Part shown: in pieces, positions 47,216 through 58,385 of the stretch
Numbering within the stretch: the first letter of the stretch is position 1
How the letters are laid out: every line of letters starts with the position of its first letter
Source of the DNA: Castor canadensis
Taxonomy: Eukaryota > Chordata > Mammalia > Rodentia > Castoridae
DNA length: 64,000 bases
Direction: 5' to 3'
NCBI RefSeq assembly: GCF_047511655.1
Contig: NC_133395.1
Span: 70,961,910 to 71,025,909, forward strand
Notes under the pieces: model-generated
The model's input: only the letters and a program-made list of their open reading frames with translations
The model's database searches: none
What the model was told of the DNA's origin: nothing
Translations under genes and position numbers: made by a program

Positions 47216-48091
47216 ATATTGTTTATAAACAGTGAATAGTTCTATAAATTTTTTGTATTTCTGCATTATATACATGTAGGTAATATTGTACATTTATGTA
47301 ATATAAAATGTATTCATTTACATGTACACTTATTTATGTATATATTTAGTCAACATGTAAAATGTCAAAGACATAGATATGGAAAATGTGTTCTAGGAAA
47401 AGCTCCTTTCAGTCAAATATTCTATTAATGTATTAACCCCAAATTAATTTGTTAATATTGCTTAAGGTACATTGGAAACTATTAAAACTATTTGGATAGA
47501 GAATTATTTAACATGTTTAAATTATAGATGAATGTGGGGCAAAACAAGAAAACAAAGTTACTGTTGTTTTGGAAAATGCATGTTTTATATATTTAAAAAA
47601 TGTATTTTAAACAACAATGCTTGCTAATTTTGTTATTTAGAAAGAGTTCTTTTTCTTTTAACATTTAAGGAATTCTGCATAAAATATGAGAAAGGTTGAC
47701 TCATTTTTATAAATTCTCTAAATACAGTAATCCAGTGGAGATTACAGATTCAGACTTTGGAGTTCTGTTTTTATACCTGACAGCAGATTGCTCTGTGATT
47801 TAAGACAATTCCTCATGAATGCCTTCTTTTATATCCCACAGTTAATCATTTATAAATAAAAATACTATTATTAATTTTATTTACAGTATTTTATAAATAG
47901 TAATCTCTTTAATACAGCATACCGAGATATAGTTTTCAAGTCACAACTATTAGCCTTCTTTTCCAGTTTGTAAAAGGCAAGGGTATGGTTGATATTTTGT
48001 TGTTAACAAAATCTACACAGAAGTTTTTCTAACTATATCACTACAGCCATTCTCTAAAGAATGCTGTTTGGTATTCTTATATAAAATTTAA
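47216..48091. other. No recognisable feature
   Basis: Very AT-rich; a possible MIR scrap near 47,780-47,850 is too weak to call. Confidence 0.4.
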
Positions 48092-48245
48092 GTCATAACT
48101 TTGTGTACACATGTATATAAATGGAAAAATGAGACCTATTGAAACTATTCCAGAATGGGGGATGAGGGGTAAATTCAAGTGTGATCTATCTGATACATTG
48201 TAAGAACTTTTTGTAAATGCCACAATGTACCCTCACCACAACAAT
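48092..48245 (+). mobile_element. Older L1 3' terminus
   Basis: 'tgtgtacacatgtatataaa', 'gacctattgaaactattcc', 'gatctatctgatacattg' and 'aaatgccacaatgtaccc' reproduce the end of the old L1 at 21,736-22,640. Confidence 0.75.
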
Positions 48246-48278
48246 AAAAATATTAAAACAGTCTTACAATTTTCACTC

Positions 48279-48294
48279 TTTACTGTCCAGTTTT
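48279..48294. repeat. Target-site duplication, left copy (L1 at 48,295)
   Basis: tttactgtccagtttt, identical to 49,210-49,225. The right copy is followed by AAAC, so the target was TTTT/AA, the L1 endonuclease preference. Confidence 0.85.
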
Positions 48295-48299
48295 TTTTT

Positions 48300-48418
48300 A
48301 AACATTTCATTGTAAGTTTTATTTATATTTCTGGATATAAGTCCTCTGATACAAATCAAATACATGATTTGCAAGTATTTTCTCATTATGTGGTTTTTTT
48401 TCACATTTTGGTGTTATC
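48300..48418 (-). other. Candidate 3' transduction (about 119 bp)
   Basis: Lies between the L1's own poly(A) and the second poly(A) next to the target duplication. In sense orientation it carries AATAAA (reverse complement 48,318-48,323) about 18 nt before the final A-run. Its sequence resembles an ancient L1 ORF2 segment ('gagaaaatacttgcaaatc', 'tatatccagaaatataaa'), suggesting that the parent L1 sat inside an old L1. Confidence 0.7.
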
Positions 48419-48907
48419 TTTTTTTTAATTTTTATTTTATTTATATGTGCATACAATGTTTGGGTCATTTCTCCCCCCTCCTTCCACCCCCTCCCTTACC
48501 CCCCCACCCCATTCTCTCCCTTCCCCCGCCTTACTCCTTGCTACCAGGCAGAAACTATTCTGCCCTTATCTCTGATTTTGTTGAAGAGAGAGTATAAGCA
48601 ATAATAGGAAGGACCAAGGGTTTTTGCTAGTTGAGATAAGGATAGCTATACAGGGAGTTGACTCTTCCTGTATATGTGTGTTACCTTTTAAGTTAATTCT
48701 TCTCGAACTAACCTTTTCTCTAGTTCCTGGTCCCCTTCTCCTATTGGCCTCAGTTGCTTTAAAGTATCTGCTTTAGTTTCTCTGCATTGAGGGCAACAAA
48801 TGCTAGCTAATTTTTTAGGTGTCTTACCTATCCTCACATCTCCCTTGTGTGCTCTCGCTTTTATCTTGTGATCAAAGTTCAATCCCCTTGTTGTGTTTGC
48901 CCTTGAT

Positions 48908-49207
48908 CTAATGTCCACATATGAGGGAGAACATATGATTTCTGGTCTTTTGGGCCAGGCTAACCTCACTCAGAACGATGTTCTCCAATTCCATCCATTT
49001 ACCAGCGAATGATAACATTTCGTTCTTCTTCATGGCTGCATAAAATTCCATTGTGTATAGATACCACATTTCCTTAATCCATTCGTCAGTGGTGGGGCAT
49101 CTTGGCTGTTTCCATAACTTGGCTATTGTGAATAGTGCTGCAATAAACATGGGTGTGCAGGTGCCTCTGGAGTAACCTGTGTCACAGTCTTTTGGGTATA
49201 TCCCCAA
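48908..49207 (-). pseudogene. L1 ORF2 C-terminus
   Basis: 100 codons open to the natural stop: [55 protein letters not shown] and FSLICGH. Compared with 9,199-9,468 it keeps a segment (KKNEMLSFAG) missing there. Lacks the RT, so no activity. Confidence 0.88.
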
Positions 49208-49209
49208 GA

Positions 49210-49225
49210 TTTACTGTCCAGTTTT
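49210..49225. repeat. Target-site duplication, right copy
   Basis: Exact partner of 48,279-48,294. Confidence 0.85.
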
Positions 49226-49435
49226 AAACTTGCCATTTCCATATAATGATTAAGTCTGATAAACAAGTGGCAGTTTCTATATAAATCCCCAGGGTTCATT
49301 CATCAGATGCTGACCATTCAATGTCTTCCTACAGCCCCATTTTAGAAATGTTGCCTCATATATAAATCAGAAGGAGCAACCTCATTACTGTATGATTCTT
49401 CCCCCCTACCAGGGTTAATTGGAAGGGGGAATGGG

Positions 49436-49799
49436 CTAGTCAGCTTTCTGTCACTATAACAAAATACCTGACATAATCAATTTATAAAGAGAAAGGGCTT
49501 ATTTTGGTTCACAATTTAGAGGTCCTGGTCTATGACTGGGCCTGTAGAGAGATAGCACAGCACATCACAGCAACAGTATGTGGTGGAGAAAAACCACTCA
49601 TCTCATGGCCAAGAAGCAAAAAGAGAGGAAGAGATCATTGTTCTCCAATACCCTTTGTGTTCATTCCGCACTCCAGTAACCTAAGGGCATCCCAATAAGC
49701 CTTACCTCCTAAAGGTCTATAGCACTTCCCAACAGCCCTTTCCTGGAGATCAAGCCTTTGTTATATTGAACTTTAGGGGACATTTATACAAACCACAGC
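49436..49799 (-). mobile_element. MaLR-type LTR
   Basis: 'ctgtcactataacaaaatac', 'ctgacataatcaatttataa', 'agagaaagggcttattttgg', 'cttacctcctaaaggtct' and 'gacatttatacaaaccac' follow the reverse MaLR LTR. Solo. Confidence 0.72.
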
Positions 49800-49974
49800 A
49801 GGTGGATGGATGTCCATAGTGTGTCAGTCAAAATGGAGCCAATGTTGGACATTCAAATAACTTCCTTGTATAGCTCTTGGGTAAGAGTCAGTAAGTACCA
49901 TGTCTAATCAGAGCCTTCTACCTGTCAAGGATTCAGAAAAGAAGAAGTAATGCTTTTTTCAGGGGATGGGGGAG
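49800..49974. other. No recognisable feature
   Basis: Short unassigned spacer. Confidence 0.4.
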
Positions 49975-50102
49975 TGCACAGAGTCTCCCCATGTAGCTCA
50001 GTCTGGTATGGGACTTCCTATGTAGCTCAACTGGCCTTCAACTAGCAGTCCTTCCATCTTAGCCTCCTGAGTGATATGAATGTGCCCTACCATGCCCAGC
50101 TC
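49975..50102 (-). mobile_element. B1-type SINE
   Basis: Reverse 7SL monomer: 'agtctccccatgtagctcag', 'caactggccttcaactagca', 'cttagcctcctgagtgat', 'ccctaccatgcccagctc'. Confidence 0.8.
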
Positions 50103-51138
50103 AAGAAATAAGTTTTGAAGAAAAAGTTAGAAATCGAGAGGCCAGAGTTAGAGAAACAGAATTGTGGAAAGCCATGTGGCTTTCAAAGGTGAAGAACAAC
50201 TTACTGTTCTAGCTTCTGGCTGGGTGTGCATGGAGCCATACTTTATTTTCATTCTCTGAACTTCTATGTGAGATCCCTCTTTATTGAAGCTACCTGGAGT
50301 GGATTTGTGTTTCTGTGAATTCTGTAAAAAGTCCCTGATTGAGACATTTCCATTTATTTCACTCACTCTTTTTTTCCTTCAACCCAATCTCTTCATGCTA
50401 TTCAACCTTGATCCATTTCTCCAGGATTCATAATCATTTTATTTCTGTTCTCCTACTGTAATTCAACCTTAATGTCTTATTTCTTGTCAGACTTGAAAAT
50501 GCTGTCCATGATAGGAGGCAACAATAAAAAACAGAGAAAAATGATCATGTTATTTTAGTCAAAGTTGAACTGAAATATGTTCATATTTTTAAATTAGATA
50601 GGCAGGACTGATCCTTTCTCAATATATGAAAGTTAAACTCATCTTTATGTCTCTTTTGCTTCTAGTAACTATTCCAAGACTTTTGAAAACACATTATTTT
50701 CAGGTCAATATATAAAACTACAGTTGTATTCCCTACAAAATAAGATTGTGTAAAGCAGTGCAGCTTTCAATTGGAATTGATCTCTCTCTAGAGTTTGAAA
50801 TCACAATTGTATTGAGCAGCACTTTGCTATAATGAAAGTAATTAATTTCATATTAAAATTAAATGGTCAGAAGAATAGGATTTTTCTCCTGGATAAGCAG
50901 CTAGTCTCTAAAATATATGATTTCAAGTAATCCAGTATGTTGGTAGTTATTAATGTTATTATGAATATTAATTTTATGGAATTTTTTTGTTCTTTTGACC
51001 AAATACTTATTCTAAGTAATATCAACATTAAAAGAATTTAAATATTTTAATAGCATTTATGGCCTGATAAACATTAAGAGATAAATTTTAAAAAATCTAA
51101 ATCTCTGACTTAGCATTTTAGAATGATACTAATGCCAT
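50103..51138. other. No recognisable feature
   Basis: AT-rich; open frames are short and featureless. Confidence 0.4.
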
Positions 51139-51520
51139 CATGTTTTGAATATGTCCTCCAAAGTTTCTATGTTGGAAACTGGATCTCCAATGTGGAGGTG
51201 TTGGGAGGTTGGATGCAAAGGGTAGTGTCTATGTCATGGGTGAATCTCTCTCACAGACTGATTAATGCCATGATTGTGGCAGCGTGTTCACTATCACAGG
51301 AGGTTGGTTTGCTATCTCACCAGTGGGTTCTTTATAGAAAGACAAGTTTGTTACCCTCTTGTCCTCTCTTGCTCTTCTATGTCTACCATAGGCTGACTTA
51401 GCAAGAAGGCCCTCACCAGATGTTGGATCCTTGACCCTGGGCTTCCCAAGCTCCAGGATGTGAAAGATATATTTCACTCTCAGGAATTCTGTTACAGCAG
51501 CATAAAACAGACTAAGACAA
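51139..51520 (+). mobile_element. MLT1-type MaLR LTR
   Basis: 'gttttgaatatgtcctccaa', 'ttggaaactggatctccaat', 'tgttgggaggttggatgc', 'aaggccctcaccagatgttg', 'ttcccaagctccaggatgtg' and 'aaaacagactaagacaa' give almost the whole LTR in order. Solo. Confidence 0.8.
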
Positions 51521-52169
51521 GGACTCCAATTACAGTAACAATACTCATAAAAAAGAATTTTTAATCCACTCTTCAGATTCTCTTTAACAGTTTCAAAGAT
51601 CTTGAGTAATTATGCTATCAATTATTTTATTCAGATCATTTGGTAGAGAATATATAAATAAATGATTCCTGAGAAACGATAGTGGTAAGACATTACAAAG
51701 TACATATGTTCCACTAAGTAGGCAGTGCTTAATGTATAGCTTTCACTGGCTAAGTGTTGTATGTGCTGGATCTACATCAATGAAAACCATATACCTTAGT
51801 TATTCTGAATTCAAATTTCAATTGTGTCTTAGATCTTAAGTAAGTATAGTTAGAGTTACTTTTCCATTTGTTTCTCTTTATTCTTTGGTATTGTGAATAA
51901 AATTAAAATCTATTTCTTTAACATAAAATTCTTTGAAAATAAGAAATAGGAGATAAATATTTAATATTTGCATTGGGTTGTAAAAGTGGGGGAATATGAA
52001 ATTTACTGTTGTTTGCATGTTATAAAAAATGTTTGTGTTGTTTCTGTGTGGAGTGAACTAATATACTGAAAGATGGTAGGTGATATTAAAGGCATTAGGA
52101 ACACAGGTGGGCATTCCTTAAGGAGGTGACTATTTCCAGTTTATTGTCCACAAACAATCATATGTGATC
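51521..52169. other. No recognisable feature
   Basis: AT-rich, nothing supported. Confidence 0.4.
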
Positions 52170-52300
52170 TATTGAGCTACTTTTATGTATTTTATCTGCA
52201 TAGTCCTTGATTGTAAGGTTGAGAAACCAGTTCATTATTGCCTTTTGAGTGTTACTAGTGAAAGTGGCTGGATTTTAACTTCAGGGGATTCTCAGAGTGT
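52170..52300 (-). mobile_element. MIR-type fragment
   Basis: 'tattttatctgcatagtcct', 'gttgagaaaccagttcatta' and 'gtggctggattttaacttc' follow a reverse MIR. Weak. Confidence 0.4.
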
Positions 52301-52798
52301 AGTTGGTAATAGATTCATATTGAAATGCATTTTGTGAATGAGACTGATGAAGTCCATTACACCAGCATATCTAAAATAATTATCCCACTCTTAAGAACAC
52401 ATTTCTGAAGAACTCTCTTTGTATATACTGAAGAGACAGAAACCGTCAGGGGCTTTCCCAGCTCATTTGTATTCATTGCCAAAAGACTCATTATAATAAA
52501 GTATTCCCTTAGTCCAAAGAAAAGAGATGTTATCACTACCCCTCTTCCATCCTAGTTGTAAGCACATCATCCTCCATTGCATCTCTGTTCACCATCATAC
52601 AATCTACCAGACTCCTGGTGCTTGATCCTTAAGGAGAATACTCTATCCATTTATGAGGTTTAGAAAGTGTTTAATATGCATTATTGTATGGGCCCACCTT
52701 GTATTTTTTTCAACAGAAATTGTTGGCAGCTAGAGGGCAGAGATGGGCACTGTGGACCACAGATCAGGTATCACAGGCACTTAATGAACAAAAAAAGG
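52301..52798. other. No recognisable feature
   Basis: Unassigned. Confidence 0.4.
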
Positions 52799-52965
52799 AG
52801 CCCAATGAGGTAATACACGTCTATAATCTAAGCACTTGGAAGGCTGAGGCAAGAGGAACTGTGATTTATAGGCCTGTCTAGGTGAGACCTGTCTCCAAAA
52901 CAAAACAAACAATAAAAACCACCACTACAACAAAAAACAAAACAAAAAACCAACCAACCAAAACA
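52799..52965 (+). mobile_element. B1-like SINE with long A/C-rich tail
   Basis: 'cgtctataatctaagcactt', 'ggaaggctgaggcaagagg', 'aggtgagacctgtctccaaa', then CAAA/CCAA-rich DNA to about 52,965. Diverged monomer. Confidence 0.7.
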
Positions 52966-53827
52966 ATCCTCTACCCTGCTACACAAAATAGCCTCAGAAC
53001 AAGACAAAGCAAAGCATAATGACTGTGAAAGCTAATATATGCAGCTTTACAAAGATACTACAGGAAAGAAATTTCTGGAGATGTTCTGACTATAAGATGA
53101 TCTTTTTGTTTGTTTTTATTTCTTTATTTATATTAAAATAATTGAAAGGGCTGCTCTTTTCAGAGATAAAGTCCTGTTGACCACAGCTTTTTTTTTTTCA
53201 GTGAGGGAGACAAATGCATTTGCTTTGCCTATTTAAATTAAGGGCTGTGAGCTTGCCAAAGGACAACACTGAAATTCCCCTGCCACAATAAATATTGCTG
53301 TGGATTAAAGAAAGAAGTATTTCTTTTCTCAGAGTGTACTCTTTATAAATAGGAAGCAGACTCAGTAACATTAGAGTGAGATATGACTCTAAAAGGAGCT
53401 CAGCTGGAAGTGCCAAGACATGGGAATCCAGAGATTAAGTCAGAAAGAGGCTAATGTGGTCAGGGAGCTTTTCTTTAACAAGAAGTATTCACACTCCTTG
53501 GTAGACTCTGGTTGCGTGATATACATCTAAAAAGAATATTTATGTTCCCAATAGAAGGCATATTGTCTTCCTGTGACTTACAGAACTCGTTGCCTCAATC
53601 ATCTTTGTTCAAACACTTCACTTTGTTCCTAGGATCTGACAAGGAGTGCTTTAAAATGGCTGTGAACTGAATGTATTTTTTTTTGGTAACCAACCAATGC
53701 AATGCAAATGAGCACCCCAAATATTCTTCCCTGAACAGAATTCAAGTAGTGTAGGTTGCCTGGAGTACTTATTTGCATGTCAATCCCTGTAGTCTTCCTA
53801 CTCAGTACATCACTTGATAGCTAGCTA
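52966..53827. other. No recognisable feature
   Basis: Unassigned. T-runs at 53,190-53,199 and 53,677-53,686 only. Confidence 0.4.
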
Positions 53828-54240
53828 GATTTTTTTTTATTATTATTCATTTATTCACATGTGCATACATTGTTTGGGTCATTTCTCCCCCCTGCTTTCT
53901 CCCTGACCCTCTCCCTCCTTTCCCCCTCAGTTCCAGGCAGGTCCTGTTCTGCCTTTATCACTAGTTTTGTTGGAGAAAAGAGACAAGGATAATAAGGAAG
54001 ACAAAGTGTTTATGCTAGTTGAGTTGAGGGTAGCTATACAGAAATATTCCTAGCATTGTTTTCATGTACACGTGTTATTACCCATGTTGATTCATCTCTA
54101 ACTGATCTTTACCCTGGTTACTGGTCCCCTTCTTATGATAACCTCTGTCACTTTAAGGTTTCTGTATTAGCTCCTCTGGAGTGGGGACATGAAACGCTTT
54201 CATGTTTTGGGTTTTCTACCTTTTTCTATATTTTAATTCA
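53828..54240 (-). mobile_element. Older L1 3'UTR
   Basis: Aligns in order with the young L1 3'UTR but is much more diverged: T-rich start, 'tttgggtcatttctcccccc' with a C-rich tract, 'gctagttgagttgagggtag', 'ctggtccccttcttatgata', 'gtcactttaaggtttctgta'. It represents an earlier member of the same L1 lineage. ORF2 is not recognisable at its right end. Confidence 0.75.
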
Positions 54241-55275
54241 AGGAGTCAACTGGTGACTTGAGAGCAATATCATAGAATGGGCGTCTCTTTCTTATTTTTG
54301 ATAACTTTCCCCCTTACCTTTTTATTCTCCTGTTGGTATAATTCTGGAGAAATGCCAAAACCTTTCAGTTTTTTGGGGAACTGTGTTAGTTTTTCCATTA
54401 TTTTACTGTCCATCAAATTTTCAGAATGCATGTTGAACTCTATGGTATATAGAATACATTTGAAGCAAGCTTCTTGTCATATTTCTAATGATTGATTAGT
54501 CCCTAATCAGATCATTAAAAATGGATAAGTTGAAGATCACTTCTGATCCTTGAATTGTTATTTTTGCTCATTTTTCTTCTAGAAAACATTCAAAGGGCTG
54601 TTTCATTCATCTATGAGTAAATAAGCATCTCTACAGTCTTTATTTGAACTGATCTTTGGTACATGTTTTTATGGTACATTTTGCAACTGTTTCAATTAAA
54701 TGTTTGTTTCAGATCCACTAGCTATTGGGAAGATATCAACATTGAACTAAGTTTTAATCACACCTTTAAAAAAACTGGGAGAATGAATTGTGTTTCTGGC
54801 AACTGTGAATTGTCCATTCCACTGGTAATGGCTTAGAGGGGTTATGGATCTGGGAACGGAGTTGTCTCTCTCTGGAAATTGAGAGTGAACTTTGAGGCCA
54901 TAAATGTGTACTTCCTGAAAAGCATCTAAAGTTGGCAACTTTGGATGTTAAAAAATTAATGTAGTCATCATAAGAAACATAGAACATTATTGTGACTTTT
55001 TATACTTAACAATAGTTTGGGCATTTTCTTAGGAATATTAAAGCAGATGTAGAATGATAGTGGCAGGACAAAGATTAGGGCTTTAAAAATACAGAATATT
55101 TGACCAATCAACAAGAAGCTATTTGCACAGGGTAAATTGAATATACATGTTTATCTTGGTTTCTTCATAAAAGAATCGCTGAATAACAAAGAAGGAATAC
55201 CTACAAGGTCAAAGGACAAGAGACTAGACAACTGCTGACTACAGAAATCAAATTTTGAGTCAAAAAACACATAAG
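54241..55275. other. No recognisable feature
   Basis: AT-rich; nothing supported. Confidence 0.4.
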
Positions 55276-55385
55276 AGCTGTGTATGAAAACATGCCTATA
55301 ATCCCAGAACTAAGGAGATTGAGGCAGGAAAATCAGAAGCTCAAGGCGAGCTTGGGTTGTATAATGAGACTCTGTCTTATAATAT
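55276..55385 (+). mobile_element. B1-type SINE
   Basis: 'aacatgcctataatcccaga', 'agattgaggcaggaaaatca' and 'tgagactctgtcttata' mark an old B1 monomer. Confidence 0.75.
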
Positions 55386-56039
55386 TGACCCCCACTCCCC
55401 CAATAAACAGGTAAAGATTGGCTCCATAGAACAGTGGATCTGGCACATAACTGTAACAGACAAAGGTACAATAACTCCACTGAAAAGCAGAAAGGCCAGG
55501 AATTGGAATCACCAGGTACCTCTGAAAGTAGAAATATGAGCCTAGTAGCAACCCAGTTTGGTTAAAACTTTTAAAAGGATAAAGGATAGGGACTCTCAGA
55601 CCCACTTTCCCTATATTACATAACAGTGAGACCCTCTCCCTCATTCCAGTAGACACTTGTGAAGACATTGTGCCTGGCCTTGGGACTATTACCATAGCTG
55701 AAGGAAGAGTCAATGAAGTAAAAGAGGAGATTAAGTGGATTCATGTTGAAAAGGAAATCCTCTTTTGCCCCCTTTGCCATTTGTATCTAAGAGTGATGAT
55801 AACCAGATTTATAACACTGGGGTTACCCAAAGAATAGTAGGCTTTCCCAGTCATTGCACAGTGTCCAGTGAGCTCTGCCTGGACAACAGGCTCACCAGTG
55901 CTAGGTGGCGCTTTCACTTTTAAATCTGGATAGACTCCAAGGATCCCTGGTATTTGAAAAAAGCCTCTCACCAAGCCAACCAATGCAGGTGATAGAAAAG
56001 ATGACACAGTCAGTAGGAAAAGCTTAAAACAAAACTATC
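55386..56039. other. Unannotated; may hold the 5' part of HAL1
   Basis: No independent feature. Mixed composition just upstream of the HAL1-like element. The 126-codon minus frame (55,333-55,713) has no recognisable domain. Confidence 0.35.
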
Positions 56040-57110
56040 ATTAGTATCCTCAGAAACATATAAAAATATTTTGGCCGCAGCAATAAAAGAAGACTGGCTT
56101 CCTTCTTTAAAAAAAGGACATTTAGGAAACAAAGAGCTCTTGGATATTGAAAATATGGCAGAAATAAATGTAACAGAAGGACTGGAGGTTAATATTAAGC
56201 TCAGAGATCTTTCTTTAAAAAGAGGAACTCAGAGCTCTTGTTAAATTAAGAAAAATAAAAAAAAGGATAAAGAAATAATAGGAAAGAAGATACAAGGAAA
56301 TGAGACGATGGGAAATAAAAGGTTACAGCATCTCTCTTAGAGGAATTTTACTAGGGAGGGAGTATAGAGAAAATATTCAAGAAAATTTTCCCAAACTGAC
56401 ATGATACCAAAATTGAACAAAATTTCCAAGTACCTGCAAAAGTAATATTGTGCTAATAAAAGCCATACCAAGCCACATTCATGTAAAATAACAATATAAT
56501 CAGGATAAAGAAATGTTTCTAAAAGCTTCCATAGTTGATAATGGTGATAATAGTAAAAATAATATTCACATTAAAAGGACTGGCAAGAAAAAGGACATTT
56601 CTCAGCAGCAAAATTTGGGACTAGACAGAAATGGAGCACTGCCTTCCAAATTATAAATGAAAAATCACTATTCTAGATTTTTATACCTAGTCAAATGGTC
56701 AATCAAGTGCATGAGTAGAATCTAAATCTTATCAGAGGGTCTCAAAAAAACGTGTCTTCCACATAGCTATTTTAGGAAAAATCTGTGAAATGTCTTCAGT
56801 GAGAAAAAAGGGGAAAGTAAGAAAGAGGAGAATGAGATTGTAATTCAGAAAAGAGGACAGTCTCACAATGACAACTTTGTGGCAGACCAAGAGGGCAGCC
56901 AGGATAGGCTAACACTGAAGGATGGAGACTGTTAGGGGAGAAGTCTAAAATAAAATCGCAAAATGGAAAACTATAAATAAGCATTTTGAAGAACTGTTCG
57001 AGAATGTGGTCAGATAAAGTCACAGATTTACAGAAAGTAAAAAAATCATAGAAATAAATAGCAAAAATTAACTCAATGTAAATAACAGTTTATATTTAAT
57101 AGACTATTCA
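56040..57110 (+). mobile_element. HAL1-like ancient LINE (ORF1-only L1 derivative)
   Basis: A-rich plus-strand sequence with the order of a HAL1/L1M ORF1-type repeat: 'aggaaacaaagagctcttgg', 'cttttaaaaagaggaactc' type coiled-coil DNA, 'ttcccaaactgacatgatac', 'gacatttctcagcagcaaaa', 'cactgccttccaaattataa', 'ttatacctagtcaaatggtc', 'agagggtctcaaaaaaac'. No intact frame. Ancient mammalian element. Confidence 0.6.
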
Positions 57111-58385
57111 GTGAGTGGTGAATTGGGGGAGAGGGATGGGAGGCAAGGAGGGTGAGAAGAAAAGAAGAGAGAAAAAAGAAAAGACAACAGAAAAAGAGGG
57201 AAGAGAAAGAAAAGTGGAACAAGAGAGAGCTAAGCATCTGATATTTGGACAGAATGGGAGAGGGAGATAAGCAAAACAAATTTAAAAAAATTAATAAAAA
57301 ATTTAAAATAGTAAATAAAATAAGTAAAATATATATATGTTTATTGTCCAAATTTCTTCCTAATTATGGGAGGAAGGGGTTTCTTCTCAGTCCAGTGAGT
57401 GATCTGGGCTCTTTCCTCTGATTTATAATTCAGATGGTGACACTTTTGACAGGGTCTTTGTGTCTTTACCTCTTCTTCAGACTGGTATGTTGGGCTGTGT
57501 GACAATGGATGTTGCTCTTCCCTGTCGAACAGCTTTTGAGCGTGGGGGTGGGCTCAGAGTATTCAAACCCAGGCTTTTTTGGTGGGATGGGCTATCTGGT
57601 GCACAGGGGTTCTTAAAGTGGTCCCACAAGAAGCTGGTATGTGAATAGTCTTGACCCCTACTTCCTGCAGGGCAAGCCTGGGAGCCAGAATTGAGCTTTT
57701 TGGTCAACTGCTTTTCTCTTGGAAGTCTGTCAGTTTTAGCTCACTACCAGTTTTTCCAAGGTTGTGGAATGTTTTGTTTTCACAGTCTGCGGCTGGGCCG
57801 ACCCACAGACTGGATCAGCTCAGCGTTCTGCTCTGCCCCCACCTGGCAGAGGTGAAAATTTCCCTCCATTTACGGCCATTTGTCCATAGGCCTTGCAATC
57901 TGATTCCCTCCAGAGCAGATGTGTCATGCTCACCTGGCTGGGTTGCAGTTACACTCCATGGAATACAGTTAGCTCCAGGATGGTTCAGGCAGCAGGAATT
58001 TCAGGTTCTGTGTCCGTGAATTATGATGGGTCCAGGACGTCCCAGATGCTTGCAGAATTCGTTCTACAGTTCTCTGCATTGCATTGCAAGAGTAGAGAAA
58101 AGAAGCTTAAAAAAAAAAAAAGGAGATGAAGTAAAAAAAGGAAAAACAGCTTTCCAGCAGGCAGTCAGTCACAGTGCTGGGGCTTCTGGAATTGTTATGT
58201 GCTATAAAAAGCTAATTTAAGGATCTGTCATACTTTATGTGCACCCTATGTATTGGCGGTATCTTATAGTTGGGAAAAAAAAAAAGAAAAAAGCAGTTAC
58301 CAGATTTTCTATCACAAATCTGAAATGTTCTTCTGAAATCATGGAGCTCAGGGTCCTTTGGCTGTCCGCCATCTTGTCTCTCCAA
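57111..58385 (-). mobile_element. L1 5' region fragment (5'UTR, different type)
   Basis: Reverse-strand DNA beginning at 58,385 with an L1-type start containing a YY1-like GATGGCGGAC box, then about 1 kb of GC-richer leader, and from about 57,340 down an AT-rich then CT-rich stretch (GA-rich on plus, 57,120-57,240). Retained 5' start with no ORF2 or 3' end is unusual for L1. Its sequence differs from the tandem-unit 5'UTR at 30,440-31,398, so a different subfamily. The left boundary with HAL1 is uncertain. Confidence 0.55.
58364..58376 (-). promoter_or_regulatory. YY1-like site at L1 5' end
   Basis: On the minus strand CAAGATGGCGGAC fits the YY1 consensus (AAnATGGCG) found in the first 20-30 bases of several mammalian L1 promoters, where it positions transcription start. 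Function here is inferred. Confidence 0.55.

Larger units (their letters stand above)
48295..49209 (-). mobile_element. L1 insertion unit with 3'-transduced flank
   Basis: Minus-strand unit between exact 16-bp duplications. In sense order: 5'-truncated young L1 (49,209 to 48,419) with the ORF2 C-terminus, 3'UTR and a first A-rich tail (48,419-48,441 region), then about 120 bp of non-L1-tail sequence, then a second, short poly(A). The unit therefore looks like a source transcript that read through its own polyadenylation signal. Confidence 0.82.

Noticed and set aside
55333..55713. 126-codon minus-strand open frame as a gene
   Set aside because: It spans the end of a B1 SINE and unannotated DNA, with no domain or splice support.
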